Origin: Lepidonotus clava
Taxonomy: Eukaryota > Annelida > Polychaeta > Phyllodocida > Polynoidae
Assembly (NCBI GenBank): GCA_936440205.1
Contig: OW387150.1
Coordinates: forward strand, 38,250,295 to 38,314,294
Direction: 5' to 3'
DNA length: 64,000 nt
Part shown: piece by piece, positions 1 through 11,059 of the stretch
How positions within the stretch are numbered: position 1 is the first letter of the stretch
How the letters are laid out: every line of letters starts with the position of its first letter
Translations under genes and position numbers: made by a program
The notes under the pieces: generated by a model
The model's input: the letters and a program-made list of their open reading frames with translations, nothing else
Databases searched by the model: none
What the model was told of the DNA's origin: nothing

Positions 1-83
1 AAAATGAACAACTATTTTACCAAATGTAGATAGTGAAGTGTAACACAATGTTTTTTTATTTTCTATTTTCATGTCGTTGTCTA

Positions 84-1189
84 TTTATTTATTGCTGAAA
101 CTTAATGTCTCAGAGGTTGCTTTGAAGATCACAGGTAGAATTTATCTCAATGTATAACAGTTTGCTGTCATATTTAACAGCAGTCAGTATCTGAAACATA
201 CTATCCAAATATTTACTGTCAGGTTTGTAATCAGTTGTGTAATACTTGTATATACATTCAAGGTTTTTCAATAAAAACATGTATATTTGCATATTAACAT
301 CTTTATTTCTGGTAGTATTACTTTGAAGAACTATAGCTATCTTTTTTAAAGCAAGGAACAGTATTCAAATACATGACTAGATAGTCTTATATGAGCAATC
401 TTTGTTGTTGGGGTACTTTAATGTCCAGCCAACCCTTCAGGGCTCTTTCCAGACTGCACAAGGTATTACCTCTCAGCTTTGGGAGATAACATCCATATGA
501 TTAAGGAGAAACCCACTACCAGGATCACTACCCTATTCTTTTTGAAGAGTGCAGGCCTCAAATCAGGGGTCATGAAAGAAAAGGTTCATTTGAAAGGTCA
601 TGATTTTGAAAGTAAAGGTCAGATAAGGAAAAACAAGTCATTCAAAAATCACAGTTTTAATTAATTACATGATGAAATTAGACCAAAATTATAATGTTTT
701 ATTGTTCTTTTCTGCTTGGTGCTGCTACCTTAACAAATTTATCCTGTCCTAGGCTGTAGGCTTGGGTGGGTCAGTATGGTTTTCCAACCACTCTTTGTCA
801 GTTTAAACAGCACTTTGTGTTTAGAATTGCAGGCAGAGGATGACAGACTGTGGGTAACTGTCCTCTAATCCCCCCCAAAAAATAATTAGATTACAGAACA
901 ATAGCCTGAATCTACCAGCTGAATATCAGCCAATAAGATAATCACAATCTGACTTCTTCATTTCATCAGAATAACATTTCATTTTATGATAACCAAATTT
1001 ATGAATTATTGTGGCCCAATGAGCTTTTAACAATTCTGATATAACGTTTAAGTATGGTGTGGTACCATTCCAAATCTACAAATATCATAGAATGGATATC
1101 TACAGTTGGACCTCTCATCTCATGTGTGTCTTGAGAAATGAGCCATGTATTTAAAGTGTCAGGGAGTTGTTCAGAGGGGCAAATGATGT
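84..1189 (-). other. Probable 3' UTR of gene 1 with a polyadenylation signal
   Basis: After the gene 1 stop the minus strand has no recognisable coding potential and is AT-rich. Two overlapping AATAAA hexamers (plus-strand TTTATT at 84-89 and 88-93) offer a polyadenylation site, and others are possible nearer the stop. Small open frames at 110-292, 479-664 and 999-1202 show no coding character. Confidence 0.3.
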
Positions 1190-1725
1190 CTAGATGTGCC
1201 ATACATCTTGAGTATCAAAAGTTAATCCAACTTTGGTTATATCTTCTTCCTTCAAAGTCTTTCTTGCATGTGTCATAGCAGCACACGAGTCACATTTTAG
1301 ATCCCCGTATTCATGCATACTGTCTGTGTGCAGGTTGGCATTGATGTCATTGTTGTCTCGATTATTACCGATGTGGAACAGTCGCGACAACAGGCTCGGT
1401 CTTACTGACCTTAGTTCATTGTTTTCCCCACCAGAGGGTATGATTCCTGCCTTGTAAGATGACCCACATCCTGGACATGAGGAGTGACCTAGTTCTGGTT
1501 GACCTACTTTCCTGTGATGTGATTTGCTGTTTTCAGTGGCTCCTCTCCTCCCTTCGTCCCCACTGAAGGCCTCATTGGTGAGGCCATTTGACGTTCTATT
1601 GTCCATGGCCTGTCCCGTCCGGTTCTGCATCATCACCGTCTCGGGCAGCGACCGCCTCACACAACATCTGCAATATTTCTCTCTCATCTGCCTTCGTTTG
1701 AAGAAACACAGAAGTCCAAGCATAC
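1190..1725 (-). CDS. Gene 1, exon 3: end of membrane helix and cytoplasmic tail
   Basis: This is a 536-nt terminal coding exon after the acceptor TTTCTTACAAG|GT, with its stop at 1190-1192. It completes the helix (MLGLLCFF), followed by basic stop-transfer residues (KRRQMREK) and a Cys cluster (YCRCC) that could be palmitoylated. The rest is a hydrophilic tail of about 150 residues. The tail holds two further C-x2-C pairs (CPGC and CDSC), about 75 residues apart, which could bind a metal or form disulfides. With exons 1 and 2 the predicted protein is 225 aa: signal peptide, tiny ectodomain, one helix, long tail (type I topology). No known family is recognised. It could be a receptor-like or adaptor-type small membrane protein, but no function is claimed. 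Confidence 0.6.
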
Positions 1726-1998
1726 CTTGTAAGAAATACAAAACAGAATGATAATTATCAATGAAAAGTTATCACTGGTCATCCAAAGCCTATAGACTGT
1801 TCTTGCAGTTTAAGAGGGTTAAATCACAATAATGGATTCTTAGATGCTGGTTGTTCTAAAAGAAGACATTAAATCTACTGAGAAAAAGGAAAATCATCAT
1901 AAAGAGTGTCATGGCCCTAAACCAATTCCTCTGGAAGACCCCACCCCCTTTGAACATACTTGTAAAGAGACATATTTCAGACACATTTCGCTACCTAC

Positions 1999-2073
1999 CT
2001 ATGAGAATAAATGCAGCAATTGCAGAAGGTACAAGCAGTGTGGTCAGCTGGGTTGGGTCTCCATACCGCCCTC
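1999..2073 (-). CDS. Gene 1, exon 2: short ectodomain and first part of the membrane helix
   Basis: A 75-nt minus-strand exon lies between a pyrimidine-rich acceptor (TTTGTGTTGTAG at about 2085-2074) and the donor CATAG|GTAGGT at 1998. Joined in phase 1 to exon 1 it reads GRYGDPTQLTT, then LLVPSAIAAFILI, the first half of a membrane helix that exon 3 completes with GMLGLLCFF. The exon also ends in phase 1. If no exon has been missed, the mature ectodomain is only about a dozen residues. Degenerate copies of this exon's acceptor and first ~26 nt form a tandem array just upstream in the intron (2462-2985). A SINE begins within about 30 nt of the acceptor. Confidence 0.58.
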
Positions 2074-2097
2074 CTACAACACAAACAACAGGTACAA

Positions 2098-2460
2098 ATG
2101 AATGAATGATGGATGTCTTCTGCTGTACTGACAACCAGGGGTCATTTTCATAACGAAAACAAGTTAGGAAAAATTCTGACTTTTCAGACATATGTTTTGA
2201 CTTGATCAGTATTTGGTGATTGTATCTATTACATGAGATGACAGGGCAGGCAAATAGCAGGGGATCAAAATCTTAAAACTATTTTTGCTGTACCTCGTCC
2301 CTTAATGAACCCAGACACCAACCGGGAATTGAACCCAAAGAACCACTTGGTCAGTGCTGCATCCCCCCTTTCATTACCTTTTATGATCAGCAGGAGCTAC
2401 TTGGGGCCCATATTCTTCCTAGGAGCAAAAGCCCCATCCCTGTACACCGATGGGGGACAA
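2098..2460 (-). repeat. tRNA-headed SINE, family 1, copy in gene 1 intron 1
   Basis: Read on the minus strand, a B-box-like GGGTTCAATTCCC (about 2322-2334) follows an A-box-like segment (TGACCAAGTGG). A unique body and a short ATTC-type simple-repeat tail near 2100 come next. Related copies lie at 24495-24840 and 34305-34495, also on the minus strand, with ACTC-type tails. They share the motifs GATCAGCAG, TTCTTCCTAGGAGCAAAA and TTTTTGCTG. The copies are well diverged. Confidence 0.55.
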
Positions 2461-2461
2461 G

Positions 2462-2985
2462 GGGTAAGTTAACACACACAATGTTGGTTTGGGTCTCTTA
2501 CTTCCCTCCTTAAACACAAACAAGAGGTAAGTTAACGCCACACAATGCTTGGTTGGGTCTCCATATCGCCCTCCTTAAACACAGGAAAGAGGTAAGTTAA
2601 AACCACACAATGCTGGGTTGGGTCTCCATAAAACCCTCTTTAAACACAAACAAACAAGAGGTAAGTTTACAACACACAATACTAGGTTGGGTCTATGTAT
2701 CCTTATAAACACAAACAAGAGGTAAGCTACACCACACAACACTGGGTTGGGTCTCTAGATCTGTACCGCCCTCTTTTAACAAAAAAAGAGGTAAGTTAAC
2801 ACCACACAATGCTGGGTTGGGGCTCTGTATCCCTAGACACAAACAAGAGGTAAGTTCACACCACACAACGCTGAGTTGGGTCTCTGTTCCGCCCCCCTTA
2901 AACACAAACAAGAGGTAAGTTAACGCCCAACAACACTAGGTTGGGGCTCTGTATCCTTAAACACATACAAGAGGTACATTAACAC
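2462..2985 (+). repeat. About 60-bp tandem repeat (8 copies) made of exon 2 acceptor-like units
   Basis: About eight degenerate units of 58-68 bp. On the plus strand each ends in AAGAGGTAAGTTAAC and contains GGTTGGGTCTCC. Read on the minus strand (the gene 1 sense) each has a pyrimidine-rich stretch, an AAG, and then GGGCGGTATGGAGACCCAAC or a degraded form of it. That is the acceptor side and first ~26 nt of gene 1 exon 2 (2073 downward). The array is therefore tandem copies of a splice-acceptor region lying just upstream of the real acceptor. Confidence 0.75.
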
Positions 2986-4289
2986 CATAACTATTGTGAG
3001 TTGATGATACAAAATAGGTAGGTGATTGCATCTTAAACTAAAGGGAATGGAAGCAGTGTATTGCTCAAAATGTATTCCACAAGTCTTAATAAGGCATCAC
3101 GGTAAATTTGAAATATATAAACTAGGTCTACCTTTGTCATTGTCTATTTTATTCATATGGACAAACAAAGCATAGCATTTTGATCATAAACATGGAGAAT
3201 TTGTAATAATTTTCAAAGTTCATTTTCAATGATACCACTTAGCTTATTTTTGTACTTTAGATGCTTCAAGGTAAGCAGGTAAAACCTGTCTGTCATGTGA
3301 ATGACGTGGCAGAAGACTTGCCTGTTATAAATGTACTAGAGCTAAGTATTCCATTAACATAATCGACCAGAGATCTGTCAGGCACAGCTGGTGTTCGGTA
3401 GATCAGTAACATGCATGCACACTGCTTGTTGTCAAGTACAAATATATCAATTATTGGAAACCAAAGATGCTATCTACCAGCCTTGGGTAGGAACCACTAA
3501 TTGTGTAGGTAGAACTTTATATCAACGATGGATTAAATAGGATTGTTTGTTTGGTGGGGAATTCAAAAATACAAATGGTTAAGAAGGCTGTTTGTCCAAT
3601 GTTGGCAGCACTGAATACCAGTTGAGACAGCAGTGATAATGTTATAATGTAGGCTTATTGGATACTACAGTATGTAGATATGGAAGCAACACGCATGGTA
3701 GTACCTCCACCCTATATCGCTCTCCTAACCAATCTCCCTGAATGTGAGAATGCTTGCCCTTTTAACCCTGGGCAGTGGTACCTGCCCAAACACACTCCTG
3801 GTGTTGCAAAGGAAAGGGCTAAATCTAGGCATTGATACCTGGGTATACACAAGCACGCACCCTAGTTGATGCTTCAATAACAGGTTCATTGATAGACTCA
3901 TTAAAATGCACAGGTAGATGCCCCCAAAAACTTAAACTGTGAACCTACTTACTACTGGATGCATTATCTTGACACATCCCTGATTTTGGTCCCTACAAAG
4001 AGAGGAGGGGGAACAATTTGAGTGGCAGTATGCCTGGATCGTACACCCCACTTAGGCCTTATTTGAGGCACAGTCTAACTATATATAGTCTGCTATAGAT
4101 ACATTACCGTACATATAACACGATAACCTAATGCTGTCCTCGGAGATCTGAACAGTAAGTGTACACAAATTAATACAGGTGCAACACTCCCCTGGCCTCA
4201 CCTGTTGACTACTTTTCTAGGTCCAAGGCCAATACTGCATACCAACAACAAAAGAACAGGCACCTGGCCATATACTGGATGAACCTGCA
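2986..4289. other. Intron 1 of gene 1, no further feature seen
   Basis: AT-rich sequence between the acceptor-like array and the large minisatellite. No open frame, splice-bounded exon or recognisable repeat was found. Confidence 0.4.
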
Positions 4290-6400
4290 GGGGGGCCGGC
4301 AAGTGGAAATATACTGCCGTCAGTAAGGTGCAGGAACATGGCCATATACACTGCTACCTATAGGGGCACCTGGTCATACACTGCTACCTGTAGGGGGCCA
4401 TATACTGCTACCTGTAGGGGGCCATATACTGCTACCTGTAGGGAGCCATATACTGCTACCTGTAGGGGGCACCTGGCCATATACTGCTACCTGTAGGGGG
4501 CCATATACTGCTACCTGTAGGGGCACCTGGCCATATACTGCTACCTGTAGGGGGCCATATACTGCTACCTGTAGGGGCACCTGGCCATATACTACTACCT
4601 GTAGGGGCCATATACTGCTACATGTAGGGACACCTGGCCATATACTACTACCTGTAGGGGGCCATATACTGCTACCTGTAGGGGCACCTGGCCATATACT
4701 GCTACCTGTAGGGGGCCATATACTACTACCTGTAGGGGGCCATATACTGCTATCTGTAGGGGCACCTGGCCACATACTGCTACCTGTAGGGGGACCTGGC
4801 CATATACTGCTACCTGTAGGGGGCCATATACTGCTACCTGTAGGGACACCTGGCCATATACTGCTACCTGTAGGGGGCCATATACTGCTACCTGTAGGGG
4901 GCCTTATACTGCTACCTGTAGGGGGCCATATACTGCTACCTGTAGGGGCACCTGGTCATACACTGCTACCTGTAGGGGGCCATATACTGCTACCTGTAGG
5001 GACAACTGGCCATATACTACTACCTGTGGGGGGCCATATACTGCTACCTGTAGGGGGCCATATACTGCTACCTGTAGGGGCACCTGGCCATATACTACTA
5101 CCTGTAGGGGCCATATACTGCTACATGTAGGGACACCTGGCCATATACTACTACCTGTAGGGGGCCATATACTGCTACCTGTAGGGGCACCTGGCCATAT
5201 ACTGCTACCTGTAGGGGGCCATATACTACTACCTGTAGGGGGCCATATACTGCTATCTGTAGGGGCACCTGGCCACATACTGCTACCTGTAGGGGGACCT
5301 GGCCATATACTGCTACCTGTAGGGGGCCATATACTGCTACCTGTAGGGACACCTGGCCATATACTGCTACCTGTAGGGGGCCATATACTGCTACCTGTAG
5401 GGGGCCTTATACTGCTACCTGTAGGGGGCCATATACTGCTACCTGTAGGGGCACCTGGTCATACACTGCTACCTGTAGGGGGCCATATACTGCTACCTGT
5501 AGGGACAACTGGCCATATACTACTACCTGTGGGGGGCCATATACTGCTACCTGTAGGGGGCCATATACTGCTACCTGTAGGGGCACCTGGCCATATACTG
5601 CTACCTGTAGGGGTCCATAATACTGCTACCTGTAGGGGGCCATATACTGCTACCTGTAGGAGGACCTGGCCATATACTGCTACCTGTAGGGGGCCATATA
5701 CTGCTACCTGTAGGGGCACCTGGCCATATACTGCTACCTATAGGGGCACCTGGCCATATACTGCTACCTGTGGGGGGCCATATACTGCTACCTGTAGGGG
5801 TCCATAATACTGCCACCTGTAGGGGGCCATATACTGCTACCTGTAGGGGCACCTGGTCATACACTGCTACCTGTGGGGGGCCATATACTGCTACCTGTAG
5901 GGGGCCATATACTGCTACCTGTAGGGGGCCATATACTGCTACCTTTAGGGGCACCTGGCCATATACTGCTACCTGTAGGGGCACGTGGCCATATACTGCT
6001 ACTTGTAGGGACACCTGACCATATACTACTACCAGTAGGGGGCTATATACTGCTACCTGTAGGGGGCCATATACTGCTACCTGTAGGGGGCCATATACTG
6101 CTACCTGTGGGGGGCCATATACTGCTACCTGTAGGGGCACCTGGCCATATACTGCTACCTGTAGAGACACCTGGCCATATACTACTACCAGTAGGGGGCT
6201 ATATACTGCTACCTGTAGGGGGCCATATACTGCTAGCTGTAGGGACACCTTGCCATATACTGTTACCTGTAGGGACACCTTGCCATATACTGCTATCTTT
6301 AGGGGTCCATATACTGCTACGCATAGGGGCACCTGGTCATATATACTGCCGTTTATTAGGGGACGGATGCCTTATATTTTTGGGGGATAGACACCTGGCC
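4290..6400. repeat. 2.1-kb minisatellite in gene 1 intron 1 with 503-bp higher-order repeat
   Basis: The basic units are GGCCATATACTGCTACCTGT plus a run of G (about 24 bp), often with an added GGGCACCT to give about 30 bp. Within the array a 503-bp block recurs: the stretch around 4595-4849 reappears at 5098-5352 with the same order of variants, and the GGTCATACAC variant at 4947 recurs at 5450. Long open frames on both strands (for example 5601-6332 minus) are by-products of stop-free units and are not genes. Confidence 0.9.
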
Positions 6401-6808
6401 CTATATAGCATATAAACGTCTGCAGTCACTAAGTGATTGATATAGGTGACCCTCTCATGGCAGTTTGGTGATATGAAATAGAGAAAAACATAATGTATAT
6501 AAAAGAACTCATATTTATAAAACGTATGCTATATGAATTACATTTCATTTATTGTCTAGAGTATGTACGAATTTTGGATTTTAAATAATTATTATCTTTT
6601 ATCATGATTACTATGGCTTTTCTGAGAATAGCATGATTTTATGCTACTCAGGCATTTAATGTAAACAAGTGATTTTGCACTCATTTTATGTCTGAATAAA
6701 TAAAGGAATTGAAAGAGAAAAAAACTGTCTTTTCTCAATCGTGGTTGTGACAAAATTTCTGTTATAGACAATGGTGGAAAACATAAGGATTAATCGTTGA
6801 GAGTCTTA
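6401..6808. other. Intron 1 of gene 1, AT-rich, nothing recognised
   Basis: Sequence between the minisatellite and the exon 1 donor. It is AT-rich and has no coding signal. Confidence 0.4.
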
Positions 6809-6809
6809 C

Positions 6810-6876
6810 CATTAGCAGGTGTCACCAATGCACAGGTGGTAACAGATATCAGTACGTTCCTGAGGTAGGCTGCCAT
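6810..6876 (-). CDS. Gene 1, exon 1: signal-peptide exon of a small single-pass membrane protein
   Basis: On the minus strand an ATG at 6876 in a strong context (A at -3, G at +4) opens 22 codons reading MAAYLRNVLISVTTCALVTP then AN. This is a classic signal peptide: short N-region, hydrophobic core, small residues near the likely cleavage site. It ends in a donor, AATG|GTAAGA, in phase 1. The phase matches exon 2 (1999-2073) exactly, and the joined frame runs from the signal peptide through a short ectodomain into the membrane helix. A TATA-like box lies about 170 nt upstream. Several upstream ATGs sit in the presumed 5' UTR, including a 27-codon upstream frame. The family is not recognised. 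What is seen: the open frame, the donor and the phase match. What is inferred: that these exons are joined. Confidence 0.6.
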
Positions 6877-7046
6877 GTTTACTCCGATAAAACAAGGGTT
6901 TGAAGTAGTTCTAAGTATTCTCTAGAGCATAGTTACATATTGATGTCATGACAGGTCAGCTATGACCACCCATTCAGCTCCACATCTGAGCGGGTTCATT
7001 GTCCTGGTGAGATCCATTGTTGACAGTTCGGTCTCTCACAGGGTCA

Positions 7047-7053
7047 CTATATA
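7047..7053 (-). promoter_or_regulatory. TATA-like box of gene 1
   Basis: On the minus strand TATATAG lies about 170 nt upstream of the gene 1 start codon. That would put transcription start near 7015-7025 and give a 5' UTR of about 140 nt containing several short upstream ATG frames. Only sequence and position support this. Confidence 0.35.
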
Positions 7054-7059
7054 GAACAT

Positions 7060-8109
7060 GATTGTGTGAGGAGGATGGTGTGGTTATCAGGTGCTCCATG
7101 TATGAGGTTCCTTATCAGCCACCAGAATCCCCTGCTGCAATCCAGTATTGCCTTGTAATAGATACTCTTTAAAGCACTTGAATTATCTAGTCCAGGCTGG
7201 TACCTCCATCATTCACGATTATTCTGTGCCTTCCTCTTCTATAATAAGGCTGTTGTCAGTGCAGGTATACACATTTACACGGTTTACCATTATATGGAGA
7301 TATCATTCATTCTCTCAAGAGGGCCCCGCAAAGCATAAGTGCAGTTGGTGTAGTCCCCAGAGTGGCCTCTGTGTATTCGCATTTGGAGGAACCGTGTAAG
7401 TGTGTATTGCCTTTTAATAGATAATCCTAAAAGGACTTGCTACTTTCACTATTATCCAGTATGCTGTGCCTCCCCATTCTCTGCTGAGTCCGTTGTCAGT
7501 GCGGATGTTACATTATACCTGTCCCAGATACACACAGTGGTTGATAAAACAACACGCTGGCCTCCCTTGGCCGATATGTATATGTGCACACTGTTCTACA
7601 GCACTACTACTGAACCTTACCAGGTTTACCAGCCTACTGTGGGTGTGGTACAGTGTCTCTGTAATTAGACGGCCCCAGGTGAATCAGTCTGACCCACTGC
7701 CGCTGGCACTAGACTGTAGTCACTTCCAGGTCCGCTGGGCACACAAACTAGTAATATAATAGGTTATCTGGGTCAGAATGGACTAACAGGACTGGGTGTG
7801 TGTGGGGGATGTGGGGGACGATCAGTCACCGCCCAGTGATCCCCTAGACTGTAGTTCAGTCCAAGACCGCTAACTGCTCAAACTAGTATGTGAGAGGTAA
7901 GTAGGTCATGAAAGGATTAAAGGATTCTCCCCCCCCCACCCCACTCCCTGCTTATCACTGACACACCTGTGCAGGCTGCAGACTGTTCAGGTAGATGGAA
8001 GGTGATAAGGTGGGAGATGCAACAGGGGTGGGAGGCGGGAGGTGGAAGGTGATAGGACGGACTATGGTGGGAGGTGAGGGGTGATCTAGGCAAGGCAGAC
8101 AGGCATGGG
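7060..8109. other. Upstream region of gene 1 with short internal duplications
   Basis: No gene recognised. A ~110-bp segment at 7150-7265 recurs in diverged form at 7406-7525; both contain TGCCTTN(T/G)TAATAGATA and TTGTCAGTGC motifs. A ~45-bp motif, CTAGACTGTAGT followed by GCTCAAACTAG, recurs near 7710, 7845 and 8775. Open frames here differ between the duplicates and look non-coding. Confidence 0.4.
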
Positions 8110-8111
8110 TA

Positions 8112-8619
8112 TAGACCCCTAAAATCGACAGGATATGACCATTTCTTAAATTCGACGTGCGACATGGGCCTTATAATTAGTGACATATGAAGAAAAAATA
8201 AGTGACATGACATAGGCTGTTCCTTAAATTCGACACGGGACATGGACAATTCTTAAAATCGACATGGAAATTCAAAATATAGTGCCAGGGGACATGGTCA
8301 TTTCTTAAATTCGACATACGACATTGGGACCCCCCATCAACACCCCTAAAGGCAGCCAGGTGTATCAAGATTGTCGAGTTTAGTCTTGCTGTACCTAAAC
8401 ACCTGTCGTGGAGGGAGGGGGGTATCAAAGCTGTCACGGCCTACTTGTAGTTCTACTTTCAGTTCTACTTTAATACTTGGGGTATAGATGGGGGGTCCCC
8501 ATGTCACTCGGTCGAATTTAAGAAAGTCTGATGTCGCCCTGTCGAATTTAAGAAATCCTATTGTCGCATTTCACTAAGCCCAAAAATCGCTGTGTTGCAG
8601 TGTTGAATCTAGGGGTCTA
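8112..8619. mobile_element. Palindromic MITE-like element with TAGACCCCTA termini
   Basis: About 508 bp bounded by inverted termini (TAGACCCCTAAAATCGAC on the left; GTTGAATCTAGGGGTCTA on the right). A TA dinucleotide on each side could be a Tc1/mariner-type target duplication. The motif CTTAAATTCGAC is repeated several times in one orientation near the left end and inverted near the right end, so the element can fold back on itself. No transposase. A fragment with the same terminus lies near 10010-10045. Confidence 0.6.
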
Positions 8620-8686
8620 TATACTCCTGGAATCTTTTTCCAGTTCCTTAACGTCAGAGACACGGGGGGATCCTCTGTGTGGGTGA

Positions 8687-8742
8687 CGGGTGGGGAGGGG
8701 GGAGGGGGAGGGGAGATGGGGCTGGGGGAGGGGGAGGTTTTC
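8687..8742 (+). other. G-rich tract with quadruplex potential
   Basis: Seven or more runs of at least four G separated by one to three bases on the plus strand. No gene context. Confidence 0.5.
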
Positions 8743-8907
8743 TGCCGACGTCAGCACGCCCGATGTATCGACCTCTAGACTGTAGTACCATCCAAGTACG
8801 CAAGCCGCTCAAACTAGGACTGTGATCCATCAGCCATTATAGGTGGGAATTCCACCCTTATCCCAGCATGCATTGCTCCCGCTGGTTTAATTATGGCAAC
8901 TAGTACC

Positions 8908-9060
8908 ATAAACCAGCCAGCAGGTATACAACCATTACCAATGCTATAAATAGAGGAACAATAAAATAAATCTTTACAAATTTTAAGTGACCAGTAGTAG
9001 TCATGGTCTTTTGTGGGTGTAAGGACCTATTATGCAAGAGGTATCTAATTCATGGAAGGA
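8908..9060. repeat. Dispersed repeat, copy 1
   Basis: Shares blocks with 31045-31215, notably GTGGGTGTAAGGACCTATTA and AGAGGTATCTA followed by TCATGGAAGGA, preceded by ACCATAAACCA(T/G)CCAGCA. Element type unknown. Confidence 0.5.
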
Positions 9061-10151
9061 CACACCGCACGTTGGCCACGCCCTCTTACGGAGGTTTAAG
9101 GCCATATTCCACTGTGCAGTGGGGGACACTTGCAGTGGGCTTTTGTGCCACCACTAGTAGTTTGGGTGCAGATATCAACATGTTGGTATCCCCCACCACA
9201 AACATTCAATAGAAAACATATATGAATTCAATTGCAGTGGTACTATGCATGGGTCACCACAAGTACCACCGCAAGTGCCACCGCAAGAACCACCACAAGT
9301 GAATCCATATATTCCACAATGCGTTGCTCGGTTTTACTAGCGGTGGTGGGCAAAACCTCTAGTAAAACCCGCAAAGTAGAATATGGCCTTTACTCATTAC
9401 TACAATCATGTGTGTATATATAAGTATAATTAATATAATTAACATAATTATCATTTTCACGGTCATCATAGTTGTAGCTAAATTAGGTACATATATTATA
9501 GATAATTACGAAGAAATGTAACAAGGTAATGAGTTTTGGATAAATAGCTGAAAATAATTTGAATACAGTCCCAGACTTTCACTACCACAAAACTGTCAGT
9601 TGACAGTCAGAATGTAACCATAGTAACAATGTTATGATGTCATACAGTGTTCTCTCTGTGACATCACACTTAGTGCCAGTAACATGGCAACCTATAACCA
9701 ATGTAGGCATTCATATTATGAGAGTGATCTAGTCTCAGCCAAGTTTCTTATTGTGTCCAATATTCAGATAACTCATGTCGATAAATTTAGAGAGATACTA
9801 GATAAAACTATGTTACAGTTTTATCTCGTATCTTTAGTAGACAAAGGAATTTCTTATACAGATAAATACTTTATAGGCGTCATTTTGCATGTTTTATAAG
9901 GTTCGTGAACGCTCAAAAAGGTTCATGAATGTTTTCTGGACATGTACAAGGTTTGTGAAACATAAGATTATAATAACAAATATTTGTGAAAGGTTTTTGG
10001 TCGCCATACCGGGTCGCCCTGTCAAATTTAAGGGTCTATGGCCATTAAACGATTCAAGAGGGGGACAATCCTAGATCTAGTGCCTGTAGTGCAAAAAATG
10101 TTGCTTAAGTGGCGCCACCTGTTGTGTATTGTGGCAAGCTGTAGTGTCTTA
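9061..10151. other. No gene seen
   Basis: AT-rich. Near 9240-9300 there is a short run of CAC/CGC-type triplet-like repeats (ACCACCGCAAGTGCCACCGC). A fragment related to the 8112-8619 element is at 10010-10045. Short open frames (9003-9212, 9684-9899, 9889-10074) show no support. Confidence 0.35.
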
Positions 10152-11059
10152 AGGTCTCACGGAACTAAATGTGGCGCCATCTGTAGTGTCATATACCTTT
10201 CTGTCCCGAGGTGAAGGGGATGCCAGTCTCTGAGTGGCTGATAATGGGATAAGATAAAATGATAATGCAGAATTAGAATTCACATGATACCCCCTACTAT
10301 TTCTGAGTTATTTAATAAAAAAAAGATCCATGATATGGGGTGTTTGGTAAATGTCAGTGGGGTTTTAAAATGGGCGCTGTGCTCCATGAATTTGGTCGCT
10401 GCAAAACTGCTAAAATGAGGGTAGGTCAACATCTGGGACTGTTGCGAAAAATTTTCACAGTCAACCTACCCTCAAATTTTGATATTTTGTCTCCCAAAGA
10501 GGTCTCAATAGGTTACTGAGTGACTTTAAGGTGTTGCAATGTTTGGGATATTTTTTTTTTCAAGATATGCTATATTAAACCATACAGGAAAACATTTGGT
10601 TCCGTGAGACCTGTAGTTTGTGCAGCCAAGGTGGCTAAAATGAATTTGGGCTTCCAAAATTGCCTTTTTTTGGGTTGGTTTATAGACAATTGCTGACCCT
10701 TGTTATGTTTTTTTCATATCATAACTTTTTTGTTGGTTTTAAGCAGAAATTTAGGTTTTGGGGTTAAAAATACGGACTTTAGCGATAGGTGACGTCTGAA
10801 AAATATCGAAATCCCTCAATTTCCCTATTTGGTCCTAAAATGTCAATCAGGGCATAATTCTCATCTCATTTGGCTGATTTCAAGTCATCTGAGTCCTGGG
10901 TATTGTGTCTTGGGGCTCGCTTGAGTTTGAAAATCGGTCAATTTTGGTGTAGCGCGACAAGCTGAAAATGGCCGAATGGAGCTGAAAGTTTAAAAAAATA
11001 GTTGCATTCACTTCAAAGTGTCTGTACAAGGTCTCTACATTAGCAGCAACTATAATATG
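10152..11059. repeat. 0.9-kb direct repeat, copy 1, containing a TIR element
   Basis: This ~908-bp segment is nearly identical to 11492-12398, with a 1340-bp offset and a few substitutions and homopolymer indels. Inside it, GGTCTCACGGAACTAAATGT at 10153-10172 is inverted at 10592-10611 with one mismatch, so a ~459-bp MITE-like unit is embedded. A weaker inverted pair (GAGGGTAGGT at ~10416 and ACCTACCCTC at ~10466) lies inside that. Confidence 0.75.

Noticed and set aside
5601-6415. Frames of 180-243 codons rich in VAVYGPLQ or HILLPVG
   Set aside because: Minisatellite translation on both strands, lying in the gene 1 intron.
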